A stretch of 64,000 bases of DNA. Origin: Bacteroides sp. MSB163 (GTDB lineage: Bacteria; Bacteroidota; Bacteroidia; Bacteroidales; Bacteroidaceae). Where the stretch lies: the NCBI RefSeq assembly GCF_036416795.1, contig NZ_CP143867.1:4704001-4768000 (forward strand), in the 5' to 3' direction. The stretch's first letter is position 1. Each line of letters starts with the position of its first letter. Below, in pieces: positions 44,332-53,800 of this stretch. The position numbers were made by a program, and so were the translations under genes. The notes below the pieces were generated by a model. It saw nothing but the letters and a program-made list of their open reading frames with translations. It ran no database searches and was not told where the DNA came from.

Positions 44332-44363
44332 TGTATATATTGTTTTTAGTTTTTATGTTGCTA

Positions 44364-44371
44364 CAAATATA
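44364..44371 (-). promoter_or_regulatory. -7 promoter element for the DUF4476 lipoprotein gene
   Basis: Reads TATATTTG on the minus strand, 32 nt upstream of the ATG. Confidence 0.5.
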
Positions 44372-44520
44372 AGTGGAGAAAAGCATATAATATTATCTTT
44401 TTCCCTATTATTTAGGGAGATTTCCCTATTATACCAATATTCACAGTGCTCCGAATTCTCTTCAAATCACGGGAAATAAGAGAACAATTCTGATGAAGCA
44501 GGAAATAAAAGAATACTACG

Positions 44521-44676
44521 ATGCCGATGAATATGGAAGTACCTTTAAGCATGCATGTTTTGCTTGCAGTTTCCATCTTCATTTTATCCATCGCTATCGC
44601 GTATGCTTGCCTTAAACTGTATGACGAACCGGTACGTGAATGTCTGAAAAGGCGTTTTTTTGGAAAAAAAAGGTAA
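44521..44676 (+). pseudogene. Possible C-terminal remnant of an acyltransferase-3 family gene
   Basis: A 51-codon frame gives MPMNMEVPLSMHVLLAVSIF, then ILSIAIAYACLKLYDEPVRE and CLKRRFFGKKR. A hydrophobic helix followed by the LYDEPVRxxLxxRF pattern is how many membrane acyltransferases (OafA-like) end. The rest of such a gene is absent upstream, where only AT-rich sequence occurs. It could also be a real single-helix small protein. The coding look is suggestive, not proven. Confidence 0.35.
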
Positions 44677-44702
44677 AACTATGGCGAAAAGTATCTTTTT
44701 CT

Positions 44703-44710
44703 TATCTTTG
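44703..44710 (+). promoter_or_regulatory. -7 promoter element for the sugar acetyltransferase gene
   Basis: TATCTTTG, 71 nt upstream of the ATG at 44782. Confidence 0.5.
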
Positions 44711-44781
44711 GCACATTAATATGATGAGTAAGTCATCTCCGTAATGACTTGAATGCTCTAAAAATTAGTAGATCTCAATAT

Positions 44782-45378
44782 ATGAAAACAGAATTAGAAA
44801 AGTGCTTAGCCGGAGAACCGTTTAATGGCGGTGACAAAGTATTGGCAGATATGACGCTGAATGCTAAAAGATTGTTGAAGCGGCTAAATGAAACGGACTA
44901 TGCCGACACGGAACAGAGAAAGCGAATCTTTCATGATTTGTTCGGCAAGATGGGAGAACATGTTCACATCGATATTGATTTCCATTGCGAATACGGGAAG
45001 CATATTTTCATCGGTGACCAGGTTATCATCAATATGAACTGTACGTTTGTAGACAACAACATCATCGAGATAGGCGACAATGTGTTGATAGCGTCCAATG
45101 TACAGATATACACGGCTACCCACTCTACCAAATTACAAGAAAGAGTCGTGGCGGATTGGGAAGCAGGAGAAGGTATTTGCAAAACCTATGCACTCCCCGT
45201 GAGAATAAATGATGGAGCGTGGATTGGTGGTGGTGCAATAATCCTACCGGGAGTGACAATCGGGAAAAACAGTGTCATAGGTGCCGGCAGTATAGTAACC
45301 CACTCTATTCCTGACAACTGCGTAGCCGTAGGAAATCCTTGCAGGGTGATTAAACAAATTGATAATGAAGTAGTTTAA
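44782..45378 (+). CDS. Sugar O-acetyltransferase (maltose/galactoside acetyltransferase type, LbH fold)
   Basis: A 198-residue enzyme with the Mac domain at the N-terminus (MKTELEKCLAGEPFNGGDKV onward). A left-handed beta-helix of hexapeptide repeats follows (CEYGKHIFIGDQVIINMNCT, VDNNIIEIGDNVLI, WIGGGAIILPGVTIGKNSVI and GAGSIVTHSIPDNCVAVGNP). The catalytic His is expected in TATHSTKLQERV. It transfers acetyl from acetyl-CoA to a sugar 6-hydroxyl; the acceptor is uncertain. An earlier TTG-initiated extension was rejected in favour of ATG 44782. Confidence 0.9.
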   Translation: MKTELEKCLAGEPFNGGDKVLADMTLNAKRLLKRLNETDYADTEQRKRIFHDLFGKMGEHVHIDIDFHCEYGKHIFIGDQVIINMNCTFVDNNIIEIGDNVLIASNVQIYTATHSTKLQERVVADWEAGEGICKTYALPVRINDGAWIGGGAIILPGVTIGKNSVIGAGSIVTHSIPDNCVAVGNPCRVIKQIDNEVV

Positions 45379-45408
45379 CAGAACTATCACAATGTATCAT
45401 TGATCTGT

Positions 45409-45443
45409 ATTCCTCAAAGTATTTAAGCTATACTTTGAGGAAT
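45409..45443. terminator. Bidirectional terminator
   Basis: A 14-bp perfect stem (ATTCCTCAAAGTAT / ATACTTTGAGGAAT) with a 7-nt loop and T-rich flank lies between convergent genes. Confidence 0.8.
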
Positions 45444-45470
45444 ATTTTCTGTGAAGGACTGATTTTAGAA

Positions 45471-46031
45471 TCATTTCAATGCCTTGCCATTCGAAAAAGC
45501 CTTACCCACCTTTTCGCCCACCTTCAGATAGTCGTTGTTAAACGGATCGAAGATGATGGGAGCTACTTTAGAAGCATCTACTTTTCCGTTTTCATCAAGT
45601 ACACGCTCGTCTACACTTACATTTACGATCTCTCCACGTAAGATGCAGGTTTCGGGATTGTAATCTTTCAGTTTGCACTCCACCGCTACGGACAGTTCGT
45701 CAATCAGCGGAGCATCCACGAACTCCGAACGGGTAGCATGGAAGCCTGCACGGGCGAATTTGTCCGTTACCTTATTGCCGGAAACAATACCTACGTAATC
45801 GCAGGCAACAACTTGCCCCACTTCCGCCATACTTACTGTAAATGCTTTGCGCTTCAGGATATTCGCAGTGGTCTTGTGTCCTTCGCTGATGCAAATACTG
45901 ATCTCTTTCATCTCACTGATACCGCCCCAAGCCGCATTCATAGCGTTTGGAAGTCCATTTTCATCATAAGCAGCGATGATAAACACCGGCTGCGGATAGG
46001 AAAAGGGTTTTGCTCCGTAATTCTTTCTCAT
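45471..46031 (-). CDS. Flavin reductase-like / FMN-binding split-barrel protein
   Basis: A 186-residue protein of the flavin_reduct family. The start MRKNYGAKPFSYPQPVFIIA is followed by NGLPNAMNAAWGGIS (FMN-binding S/N-N-A motif) and GHKTTANILKRKAFTVSMAE. VSGNKVTDKFARAGFHATRS contains the conserved D-K-F-x-x-x-G signature. Such proteins bind FMN and may reduce it with NAD(P)H. It is transcribed 6 nt after a truncated flavodoxin gene, suggesting a former redox pair. Confidence 0.87.
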   Translation of the reverse strand: MRKNYGAKPFSYPQPVFIIAAYDENGLPNAMNAAWGGISEMKEISICISEGHKTTANILKRKAFTVSMAEVGQVVACDYVGIVSGNKVTDKFARAGFHATRSEFVDAPLIDELSVAVECKLKDYNPETCILRGEIVNVSVDERVLDENGKVDASKVAPIIFDPFNNDYLKVGEKVGKAFSNGKALK

Positions 46032-46037
46032 ACTAAT

Positions 46038-46330
46038 TTATTTTTTAGTCCATTGTTTAATGTCTTCTTTGGTTGCACCGTTCAGCAGTTTGCCTTTCTG
46101 CCACTTCAGGTTGGAATAAGTCTTCTGCAACTCTTTTTCGGAATTGGAGATACTGCTTCCGCCCGATGTGGCAAACAGAATAACCGTCTTACCTGAAAAA
46201 TCACCACTTTCTATAAAAGTATTAATGATTCTCGGAGCTAAATTCCACCAGATGGGAAAACCTATATAAACACTATCATAGTCCGCCAGGTTCACCGACT
46301 TGGAGCTTAAGGCAGGACGTGATATAGATT
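46038..46330 (-). pseudogene. N-terminally truncated flavodoxin
   Basis: The readable frame (ATG 46295, 85 codons) begins NLADYDSVYIGFPIWWNLAP and carries TFIESGDFSGKTVILFATSG and GGSSISNS, the second half of a long-chain-type bacterial flavodoxin. In frame just upstream SRPALSSKSV continues the match, but a stop precedes it. The FMN phosphate-binding loop (T-G-x-T) and first helices are absent. Without the P-loop it should not bind FMN properly. The decay may have left the flavin reductase as the only working member. Confidence 0.75.
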
Positions 46331-46555
46331 ACTTTTCCGTAGCAAACGCTTCGATTCGGGAAGCATATTGCAATGATACAAAATTACGGAGTATTATCCA
46401 GTATGCAGGTATATAAATTACAGAATATATAACCAATATTACGGATAAAAGAAAAGGTGGGCATGTAAAATGTAAAAGCGGATTGTCCTTTCAATTTATT
46501 TTGTAATTTTACGAGCATTCTTTCAAAAGAAGTGTAATCTATAAATTCTACTGCT

Positions 46556-47296
46556 ATGGATCGGTATCTAAAGAAATTCTGGGGCAATCATTTTCAATTT
46601 AATTGGAAATTAGGCGTATTTCTCATATTGTTATTCGGAATACCCCGTTTTATAATCGTTCTACAATCTTATGTAGACAGAAGTTACGGCACTGTTATGT
46701 TCGTATTTTTAAGCATGTGGATTATCCCGTTCATTCTTCTTACAAAGTATGGTCGGAAAGGCATAGGGCTTAAACGTCCCGCGCATTGGTGGAGAATAGG
46801 AGTTTCTTTCCTGTCTGGCGGAGTTATTTGCTTGGCCATATTCGGTTTATTTTCTTTTCTGTATGGACAATCTGTCGAAAACGCATTTGTATATATCGGG
46901 GGAAATAATCCCAGCAGTGGTATAACAGGAGATGATAAATTGTTGTACTTCACAATCGCTGTTATTCCAAGCATGATATTTAGTCCGATAGGCGAAGAAT
47001 TCCTGTATCGAGGCATTATTCACGGGTGCTTTGTCCCTAAGTTCGGAGAGACAAAGGCTTCATACTTTGATTCACTGGCTTTTGCATTAACGCATGTAGC
47101 TCATTTTGGGATCGTTTATACATTGGAAACATGGTGCTTCTTGCCGATTCCTGCTTTGCTTTGGGTGTTTTCAATGTTTATAGTCAGCCAGGTATTTTTC
47201 AGATGCAAGCTATATTGTGATTCACTTTGGGGAGCAATTGCGGCACATTCGGGATTTAATTTCGTAATGATGTACGGTATATTCTATTTGTTATAA
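46556..47296 (+). CDS. CPBP family intramembrane glutamic endopeptidase
   Basis: A 246-residue membrane protein with about seven helices. The CPBP (Abi/CAAX-protease-like) motifs are intact: motif 1 GEEFLYRGIIHG (EExxxR), motif 2 FALTHVAHFGIVY (His) and motif 3 IAAHSGFNFVMMY (HxxxN). Members cleave or process membrane or prenylated substrates, and in some bacteria give bacteriocin self-immunity. No bacteriocin gene is visible here. The substrate is unknown. Confidence 0.87.
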   Translation: MDRYLKKFWGNHFQFNWKLGVFLILLFGIPRFIIVLQSYVDRSYGTVMFVFLSMWIIPFILLTKYGRKGIGLKRPAHWWRIGVSFLSGGVICLAIFGLFSFLYGQSVENAFVYIGGNNPSSGITGDDKLLYFTIAVIPSMIFSPIGEEFLYRGIIHGCFVPKFGETKASYFDSLAFALTHVAHFGIVYTLETWCFLPIPALLWVFSMFIVSQVFFRCKLYCDSLWGAIAAHSGFNFVMMYGIFYLL

Positions 47297-47381
47297 TCAT
47301 ACTATAAAACTCCGCAGAGTGTAAAGTATGTATCTGGTATTGTAGAGATTATTCGAGGTTGGACTCGCAGGACACTATATT

Positions 47382-48479
47382 TCAGTTTTCTAAATCCACA
47401 CAGAGCAATGTAGGATTCGAGTCATCCTCCTCACTGGCTAAGCCATATTGAGCCAATTTATCAATAGAAAGTAATGTATATGCCTTGTTGTTCCGGATAA
47501 GGGAAACAGGAGTATTTACAATTGCTTTCTCATTATAAGGCATGGCGTATCCTTTTTCCGAATGAGTCAGCAATTCCCCGCTATTTGTATCCCATAGTGT
47601 ATAATGCCTGCTCTCATTCCAGAAGAAATCATAAAATAACAGGTCATTCACCAATAAAGCATTTTCCGCCTTGATGCAATATTTCCCTTCCGTAAGCATA
47701 CGCTCAAGATCGCCATTCAAATCTGTCGGCATCTTCAGTCTGCCCTGATTGATGGCTACAACGGGAATGAGTTTTTCCTTTCTGCTGGCATACAGCGTAT
47801 CATTAATCACAATACACACTTGGTCGTTTCCGTCTCTGAATCTGGGCACGATATACCCACCTGAAAAACCCATTACCGATTCAGCATCGAAAGGAAAGAA
47901 AGATTGTTTCATGTTCCAGTCCTTATCAAAGAAGGCTACTAAGTGCGATTTCTGATACTCTCTTTTGTAGGTTCCCCAATATCCGTTGGATACACCTATA
48001 AAGTTGGATATACTATCTTTGGGGTATTCGCTGACGAAAGTCCCGTCCGGCTTATATAATTTAGTCTTATTAGGAGTTGCAACATAAATCAACTCTTTTT
48101 CTTCATCAAAAAAGCGGGAAAAGATGTCGGCATATTCTTCAGGTCCATTTCCCTTCCTATCCATCACAGAAAGAAAAGAACCGTTTTCGGCATTAAAGAA
48201 ATAAAAACTCGTCTTATCTCCGATAACTATGTACTTTGGAGTCACATTAAGCAGATACGCATTAGCACTCAACAGGCATTTATCATTCGTTTCCAGCCGG
48301 ATCGTTTTCGGATTTTTGAAAAGAGACTGATATTGTGCCGAAGTGTAGTCCGCATCAAAGTGTTCGACGCCTTTATCTATATTGACTGTAGAAACCTGAT
48401 CATGTGAACCTTTTTCTCCGGAGCAAGCCGTGAGAAGAAAAAGAGAAATACTGAGAAAGGAAATACAAGAGTGTCGCAT
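47382..48479 (-). CDS. 6-bladed beta-propeller lipoprotein
   Basis: A 365-residue lipoprotein (signal ending LLTACSGEKG). It has repeated beta-propeller blades of the kind seen in the Bacteroides BF3164/6-bladed family: VTPKYIVIGDKTSFYFFNAE, NGSFLSVMDRKGNGPEEYAD and EEKELIYVATPNKTKLYKPD. The G-x-GPEEY segment is the hallmark. No enzymatic residues are recognised; a surface-binding role is likely. Promoter TAAATTTG at 48515-48508. Confidence 0.85.
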   Translation of the reverse strand: MRHSCISFLSISLFLLTACSGEKGSHDQVSTVNIDKGVEHFDADYTSAQYQSLFKNPKTIRLETNDKCLLSANAYLLNVTPKYIVIGDKTSFYFFNAENGSFLSVMDRKGNGPEEYADIFSRFFDEEKELIYVATPNKTKLYKPDGTFVSEYPKDSISNFIGVSNGYWGTYKREYQKSHLVAFFDKDWNMKQSFFPFDAESVMGFSGGYIVPRFRDGNDQVCIVINDTLYASRKEKLIPVVAINQGRLKMPTDLNGDLERMLTEGKYCIKAENALLVNDLLFYDFFWNESRHYTLWDTNSGELLTHSEKGYAMPYNEKAIVNTPVSLIRNNKAYTLLSIDKLAQYGLASEEDDSNPTLLCVDLEN

Positions 48480-48507
48480 ATTGTTTTTTGTTACGTTGTA
48501 AGTTAGG

Positions 48508-48515
48508 CAAATTTA
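48508..48515 (-). promoter_or_regulatory. -7 promoter element for the beta-propeller lipoprotein gene
   Basis: Reads TAAATTTG on the minus strand, 28 nt upstream of the ATG. Confidence 0.5.
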
Positions 48516-48628
48516 TAAAAAAAACGAATATACAAGATGTTATCTCAGAAAAATGAGAAGAATAAAAAATGAAAAAATAAAAGTCGGAAAAACCAACCCA
48601 AATACTTGACTTCGTCTTTCTGATGTAG

Positions 48629-48685
48629 TATCTTTGTAGAGCTTTTAAAAACTGAATTTTAATATTAAACCTAAAACCTTACCAA
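48629..48685 (+). promoter_or_regulatory. Promoter and leader of the type III RM island, copy B of the sequence at 16.2 kb
   Basis: TATCTTTG at 48629-48636 is followed by a leader ending in TAAACCTAAAACCTTACC before an ATG at 48686. Promoter, leader and first eight codons match copy A (16247-16325). It is the only promoter-like sequence I see before mod, 239 nt downstream. Confidence 0.55.
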
Positions 48686-48811
48686 ATGGCAAAACTGATT
48701 CTTTCTTTCTCCGAATTGACCGGTATGTATTTCCCCAGTTGTTCTATTCCGAAAAATGCGGTAAGATCCTTACAACGAAGCATTAGAAGAGGAGTTGGAG
48801 AAGGTGGATAG
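48686..48811 (+). CDS. Short ORF or leader peptide beginning MAKLILSF, ahead of mod
   Basis: A 41-codon ORF (MAKLILSFSELTGMYFPSCS, then IPKNAVRSLQRSIRRGVGEG). Its first residues match those at 16302. It is followed by a small hairpin (GTGAAT / ATTCAC near 48813-48829). It is either the surviving start of a lost gene or a leader peptide for the RM operon; nothing else is recognised. Confidence 0.3.
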   Translation: MAKLILSFSELTGMYFPSCSIPKNAVRSLQRSIRRGVGEGG

Positions 48812-48878
48812 TGTGAATTTTATATTCACTTCACCAACTTTCCGAACTTTATTAAATAATTTTTTAAGACATATATGA
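48765..48878 (+). pseudogene. Open fragment ending in a 4-nt overlap with mod
   Basis: In a frame different from the short ORF, the sequence reads DPYNEALEEELEKVDSVNFI, then FTSPTFRTLLNNFLRHI and a stop. The TGA overlaps the mod ATG (ATGA). It has no good start codon and follows a stop codon, so it looks like the tail of a gene that once preceded mod, joined to an unrelated start. No family is recognised. Confidence 0.3.
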
Positions 48879-50818
48879 ATAAACTAAGAATGCAAACAAA
48901 GAATCAGGCAGATGAGAACTTCACAAAACTCGCTGCACTGTTTCCAAATGCTGTGACGGAAACTATTGATATCAATGGTAACCTAGTTAGAGCTATTGAT
49001 AAAGACATACTGATGCAAGAGATTTCTACATGTGTCGTAGAAGGTAGAGATGAACGTTACCAGTTCACTTGGCCAGACAAAAGAAAAGCTATTCTTGCTG
49101 CAAATGCTCCAAGTACGAATACGCTTCGCCCTTGTATAAAAGAAAGCTATGGAGACTTTAATACAACCGAAAATCTTTATATAGAAGGTGACAATCTTGA
49201 AGTTCTTAAACTCCTGCAAGAGAATTATTTGGATGCAGTCAAACTGATTTATATAGATCCACCTTATAATACAGGTAAAGAATTCGTGTATTCAGACAAA
49301 TTTTCTCAGACTACATCAGAATATATGTTGCGTTCCGGCCAATATGATGAAGATGGAAATCAGCTATCTCCAAATATGGAGTCTAATGGACGCTTCCATA
49401 CTGACTGGCTTAATATGATGTATTCTCGTTTAAAGATTGCTCGCAATCTACTTACAAAAGACGGTGTAATATTTATTAGTATTGACCAGAATGAGGTTGA
49501 GAATTTGAAAAAGATTTGTAATGAACTATTTGGATCAACAAATTTTGTTGGTGAAATTATTTGGCAATCGGCTACAGATAACAACCCTCGTCAAATATCA
49601 ACAGAGCATGAGTACATTCTTTGTTTTGCAAAGGATGTGAATTTCCTTACCCCATGGTTTATTGAGTCTGACAAAGCTCAAAAGATTAATGAGCAATATA
49701 AATTGATAAAGCATAAAACCACTGACATTGCTGAACAGCAGAAACAATTACGCCAATGGATAAAAGCCAATGAGATAGATTTAAAGGGAGTATCTCATTA
49801 CAACAATGTGGATGAACGTGGTGTGTACAGTAATTCCACAAATTCATCTAATACAAAACCTGGTGGTTATACATTTGATATCATTCACCCTGTTACTGGT
49901 AAACCGTGTGTGAAGCCTGCATTTGGTTGGCGCTGGACTGAAAAAACTTTCTGGGATTACGATAAGGTTGGTGATATTGAGTGGGGAAAAGATGAAACAA
50001 CACAACCTCACGTTAAAAAGCGAATTGAGACTGTTAAAGAACAGTTTAAAAGTATATATTACGAAGATGGTAGAGCTTCAACCAAGCAACTAGAACAATT
50101 GCTTGGTGGCAAAAAAATATTTGATAATCCAAAATCTGTTCTTTTATTAAGTCGTATTATTGGTTTTGCAGCACCAGATGATGATTGTGTTATCTTGGAC
50201 TTCTTCTCTGGCTCTGCAACAACTGCTCATGCTGTAATGGAGATGAATGCAAAAAATGGTACTCATAAAAAGTTTATCATGGTACAGTTGCAGGAGCCTA
50301 CTGAACCAGCAAGTAAGGCAGGTTTCAAAAATATTTGTGAGATAGGAAAAGAACGTATACGACAAGCATCTAAGATGCTAAAAGAAACATACCCCAATGC
50401 TTCGTTTGATGCTGGTTTTCGTGTGTTAAAACTAGATTCAAGTAACATGCAGCAAGTATGGTATACTCCTAACGATTATGTTGCACAGAACTTATTTGAA
50501 TCTACTGTTGATAATGTAAAACTAGACAGAACAGCTGATGATTTATTATTTCAGGCTATGTTGGAATTAGATTGTCCTCTCTCAAGTAAAATTGAGACAA
50601 CTATTATTCATGGTAAAACTGTATATTCAGTTGCAGATGGTTATATGATGGCTTGTTTTGAACCGGGAGTTACTGATGAAGTTATTTCTGAAATAGCTCA
50701 AAGCAAACCATATTATTTTGTAATGCGAGATAATTGTATGGCAAACGATAGTGTTGCTGTTAACTTTGAACAGTTATTTAAGTCATATAGCCCTGATACC
50801 CATCTTAAGGTATATTAA
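48875..50818 (+). CDS. mod: Type III restriction-modification DNA methyltransferase (Mod), N6-adenine, beta class
   Basis: A 647-residue SAM-dependent methyltransferase. Catalytic motif IV YIDPPYNTGKEFVYSDKF (Asp128-Pro-Pro-Tyr131) lies N-terminal to the SAM-binding motif I ILDFFSGSATTAHAV, the beta-class order typical of Mod proteins. The target-recognition region lies between (about residues 230-400: EYILCFAKDVNF through YTFDIIHPVTGKP). TQPHVKKRIETVKEQF resembles the conserved region ahead of motif I. It methylates one strand of an asymmetric site and gives specificity to Res. It is 3 nt upstream of res. The sequence is visibly more AT-rich than the flanking core genes. Confidence 0.95.
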   Translation: MNKLRMQTKNQADENFTKLAALFPNAVTETIDINGNLVRAIDKDILMQEISTCVVEGRDERYQFTWPDKRKAILAANAPSTNTLRPCIKESYGDFNTTENLYIEGDNLEVLKLLQENYLDAVKLIYIDPPYNTGKEFVYSDKFSQTTSEYMLRSGQYDEDGNQLSPNMESNGRFHTDWLNMMYSRLKIARNLLTKDGVIFISIDQNEVENLKKICNELFGSTNFVGEIIWQSATDNNPRQISTEHEYILCFAKDVNFLTPWFIESDKAQKINEQYKLIKHKTTDIAEQQKQLRQWIKANEIDLKGVSHYNNVDERGVYSNSTNSSNTKPGGYTFDIIHPVTGKPCVKPAFGWRWTEKTFWDYDKVGDIEWGKDETTQPHVKKRIETVKEQFKSIYYEDGRASTKQLEQLLGGKKIFDNPKSVLLLSRIIGFAAPDDDCVILDFFSGSATTAHAVMEMNAKNGTHKKFIMVQLQEPTEPASKAGFKNICEIGKERIRQASKMLKETYPNASFDAGFRVLKLDSSNMQQVWYTPNDYVAQNLFESTVDNVKLDRTADDLLFQAMLELDCPLSSKIETTIIHGKTVYSVADGYMMACFEPGVTDEVISEIAQSKPYYFVMRDNCMANDSVAVNFEQLFKSYSPDTHLKVY

Positions 50819-50821
50819 ATA

Positions 50822-53800
50822 ATGAAAGAAATGAAATTTAATTTTAAGATACAACCATATCAAACTGACGCTGTTGAAAGCATCGTTGGTGTTTTTGCTG
50901 GCCAACCAAAATTCGACGAGACCAGTGATAACACTATCTATGCGAGAGATTTTGGGAAAAAGGTAAAGACAGTTTCTAAAGAAGAAATTCAAGCTCTCCA
51001 GTTGCATTTTAATGATTTGGGAGATAGTATTGATGTATCAGATGCTGAAGAGCAGCTGGATGCAGCTGGATATCGTAATGCAGATATAGTTTTATCTGAT
51101 CAGCAACTACTTGAGAACATTAATACAATTCAAGCTCAGCAGAATATATATAAGTCGTCAAAACTATTTTCAGACATAGGGCGTGTATCTTTGGATGTTG
51201 AAATGGAAACAGGTACAGGTAAAACTTACGTGTATGTGAAGACCATGTTTGAGTTAAATAAGCAGTACGGATGGAGTAAATTTATCGTAGTAGTACCTAG
51301 CATTGCTATACGTGAAGGTGTAAAGAAGTCTATGGAAATGACTGTTGAGCATTTCATGGAACATTATGGCAAGAAAGCAAGATTTTTCATTTACAATAGT
51401 AGTAACTTGAATGCATTAGATAAATTCTCAAGTGATGCAGGAATAAATGTGATGATTATAAATACCCAAGCATTTGCCACCTCAATGAAAAAGGATGCAA
51501 AGAATAAAGAAAGTCGTATTATATACTCAAAACGTGATGAGTTTAATAGTCGTCGTCCTATAGATGTTATCAAGGTAAATCGTCCAATTGTAATTTTAGA
51601 TGAGCCACAAAAAATGGGAGGTGCTGCTACCCAAACAGGAATCAAGAATTTTAACCCTCTTTTTTTGATCAACTACTCGGCTACTCATAAAAATCATCAC
51701 AATGAGGTGTACGTTCTTGATGCTCTTGATGCATACAACAAAAAACTTGTAAAAAAAATCCAAGTAAAGGGTTTTGAAATACACAATCTTCGAGGTACTG
51801 ATCGATATATTTTCTTTGAAAAGATTGTTGTTTCAAGTAATAAACCTCCTATGGCAAAATTAGAAATCGAAGTGCGCCAAGCAAATGGTGTTACTCGAAA
51901 AACTAAGCTTTTGAGTATAAGAGATAACTTGTATTTAGCATCAAATGGGTTACAACAGTACAAGAATGGATATACAATAAATAATATCGATCCTGATATT
52001 AACACAATTGAATTTGTAAATGGAGAAACAATGAAGACAGGAGATGTCGTTGGTGACATCTCTGAAAAGGATATGCGCCGTATTCAAATTCGTGAGACAA
52101 TTCAATCTCATTTCGAAAAGGAGGAGGCGTTATTCCATAAAGGCATAAAGACACTTTCACTTTTCTTCATAGATCATGTTTCAATGTATCGTCAATATGA
52201 TGAAGATGGAGAGGAATTTCTTGGAGAATATGGAAAAATCTTTGAAGAGGAGTATAATAATATACTTAATGATAAACTTAGATTATTTGGTTCAAGTGGT
52301 GATGAAGCTGAAAAGGATGACTATCAGATATATCTTTGTCGCTTTGATACTCATGATATTCATCGTGGATACTTTAGCGTTGATAAGAAAGGGCATAGTG
52401 TTAACAGTGAATTGAAAAAAGGCTCAGACATTTCAGATGACATTTCTGCATATGATCTTATCTTAAAAAATAAAGAGCGTCTGTTAAGTTTTGATGAACC
52501 AACACGCTTCATATTTTCTCATTCTGCATTACGTGAAGGATGGGACAATCCAAATGTTTTCCAGATCTGTACTCTCAAACATTCCGATAGTGCAACAACT
52601 AAGCGTCAAGAAGTTGGACGAGGATTACGCCTTGCAGTGAACAGCTCAGGAACCCGTATGGATGCACAGACTATAGGTGAAGATCTAGTTCACGAAATTA
52701 ACAAACTCACTGTAATTGCAAGCGAAAGTTATACTACGTTTGTGACCGATTTACAAAAAGAGACAAGAGACGTTCTTTATGACCGTCCAACTAAAGCGAC
52801 TACAGAATATTTTAAGGGTAAAATACTAAAGGTTGGCGAAAATATTATCACAATTGATGATCAACAGGCGGCAAGTATTATTTCTTACCTTGTAGACAAC
52901 GACTATATCGATTCTAAAGGTGGTATTACAGAAGAATATCACAAAGCTACTATAAGTGGAACATTAGAACCATTACCCAAAAAACTCCGTGATATGGAAG
53001 AGCCGGTTCACAAACTCATTCAATCTATTTTTGATGAGCATGCTTTGGATGGTATGTTTGAAAATGGTCACAATACTACAATTGAAGATAACCCACTTAA
53101 CGAAAACTTTTATAAAAAAGAATTTCAGGATTTATGGAAAAAGATTAATCATAAGTATGCATATACTGTAAGTTTTGACAGTGAAGAATTGATTAAGAAT
53201 GCATCTGAGGCAATCAATAAAGATTTGCATGTTGCACAAGTAAGATATAGCATAACAACTGGACAACAAAATGAAACAATATCTCAGTTGCAAATTAAGA
53301 GTGGAACGACATTTAGTGGGGGCTCTTCACTTTCACAATTGAGAAATGCACATGCATGTACAACACCTTATGATTTGATTGGTGATATTGCCAAAGGAGC
53401 TACCTTAACACGAATAACAGCTAGTCGTATTTTGGGGAAATTAACTCCAGAGAAAAAAATGATGTTTGCGATTAATCCGGAAGAATTCATTACGAAGGTT
53501 ATTAATCTAATTAAAGCTCAAAAAGCGACTATAATTATTGAGCATATTTCGTATAACCGTATTGAAGGTAAATATGATAGCTCTATTTTTACAGCAGAAA
53601 AACATAGTGCAGGTTATGATAAAGCTATTCGTGCAAAACGTCATATTACAGATTATGTGTTCACTGATGGAACTGCAAAAGATAGTATAGAAAAAACTTT
53701 TTGTCAAAGTCTTGAAAGTGCAGAGGAAGTTGCGGTATACGCAAAACTACCAAAGGGTTTTCATATTCCTACACCAGTAGGTAACTATTCTCCAGATTGG

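Noticed and set aside
46556..47296. Bacteriocin immunity system
   Set aside because: The CPBP protease family includes immunity proteins, but no bacteriocin precursor or transporter gene lies nearby.
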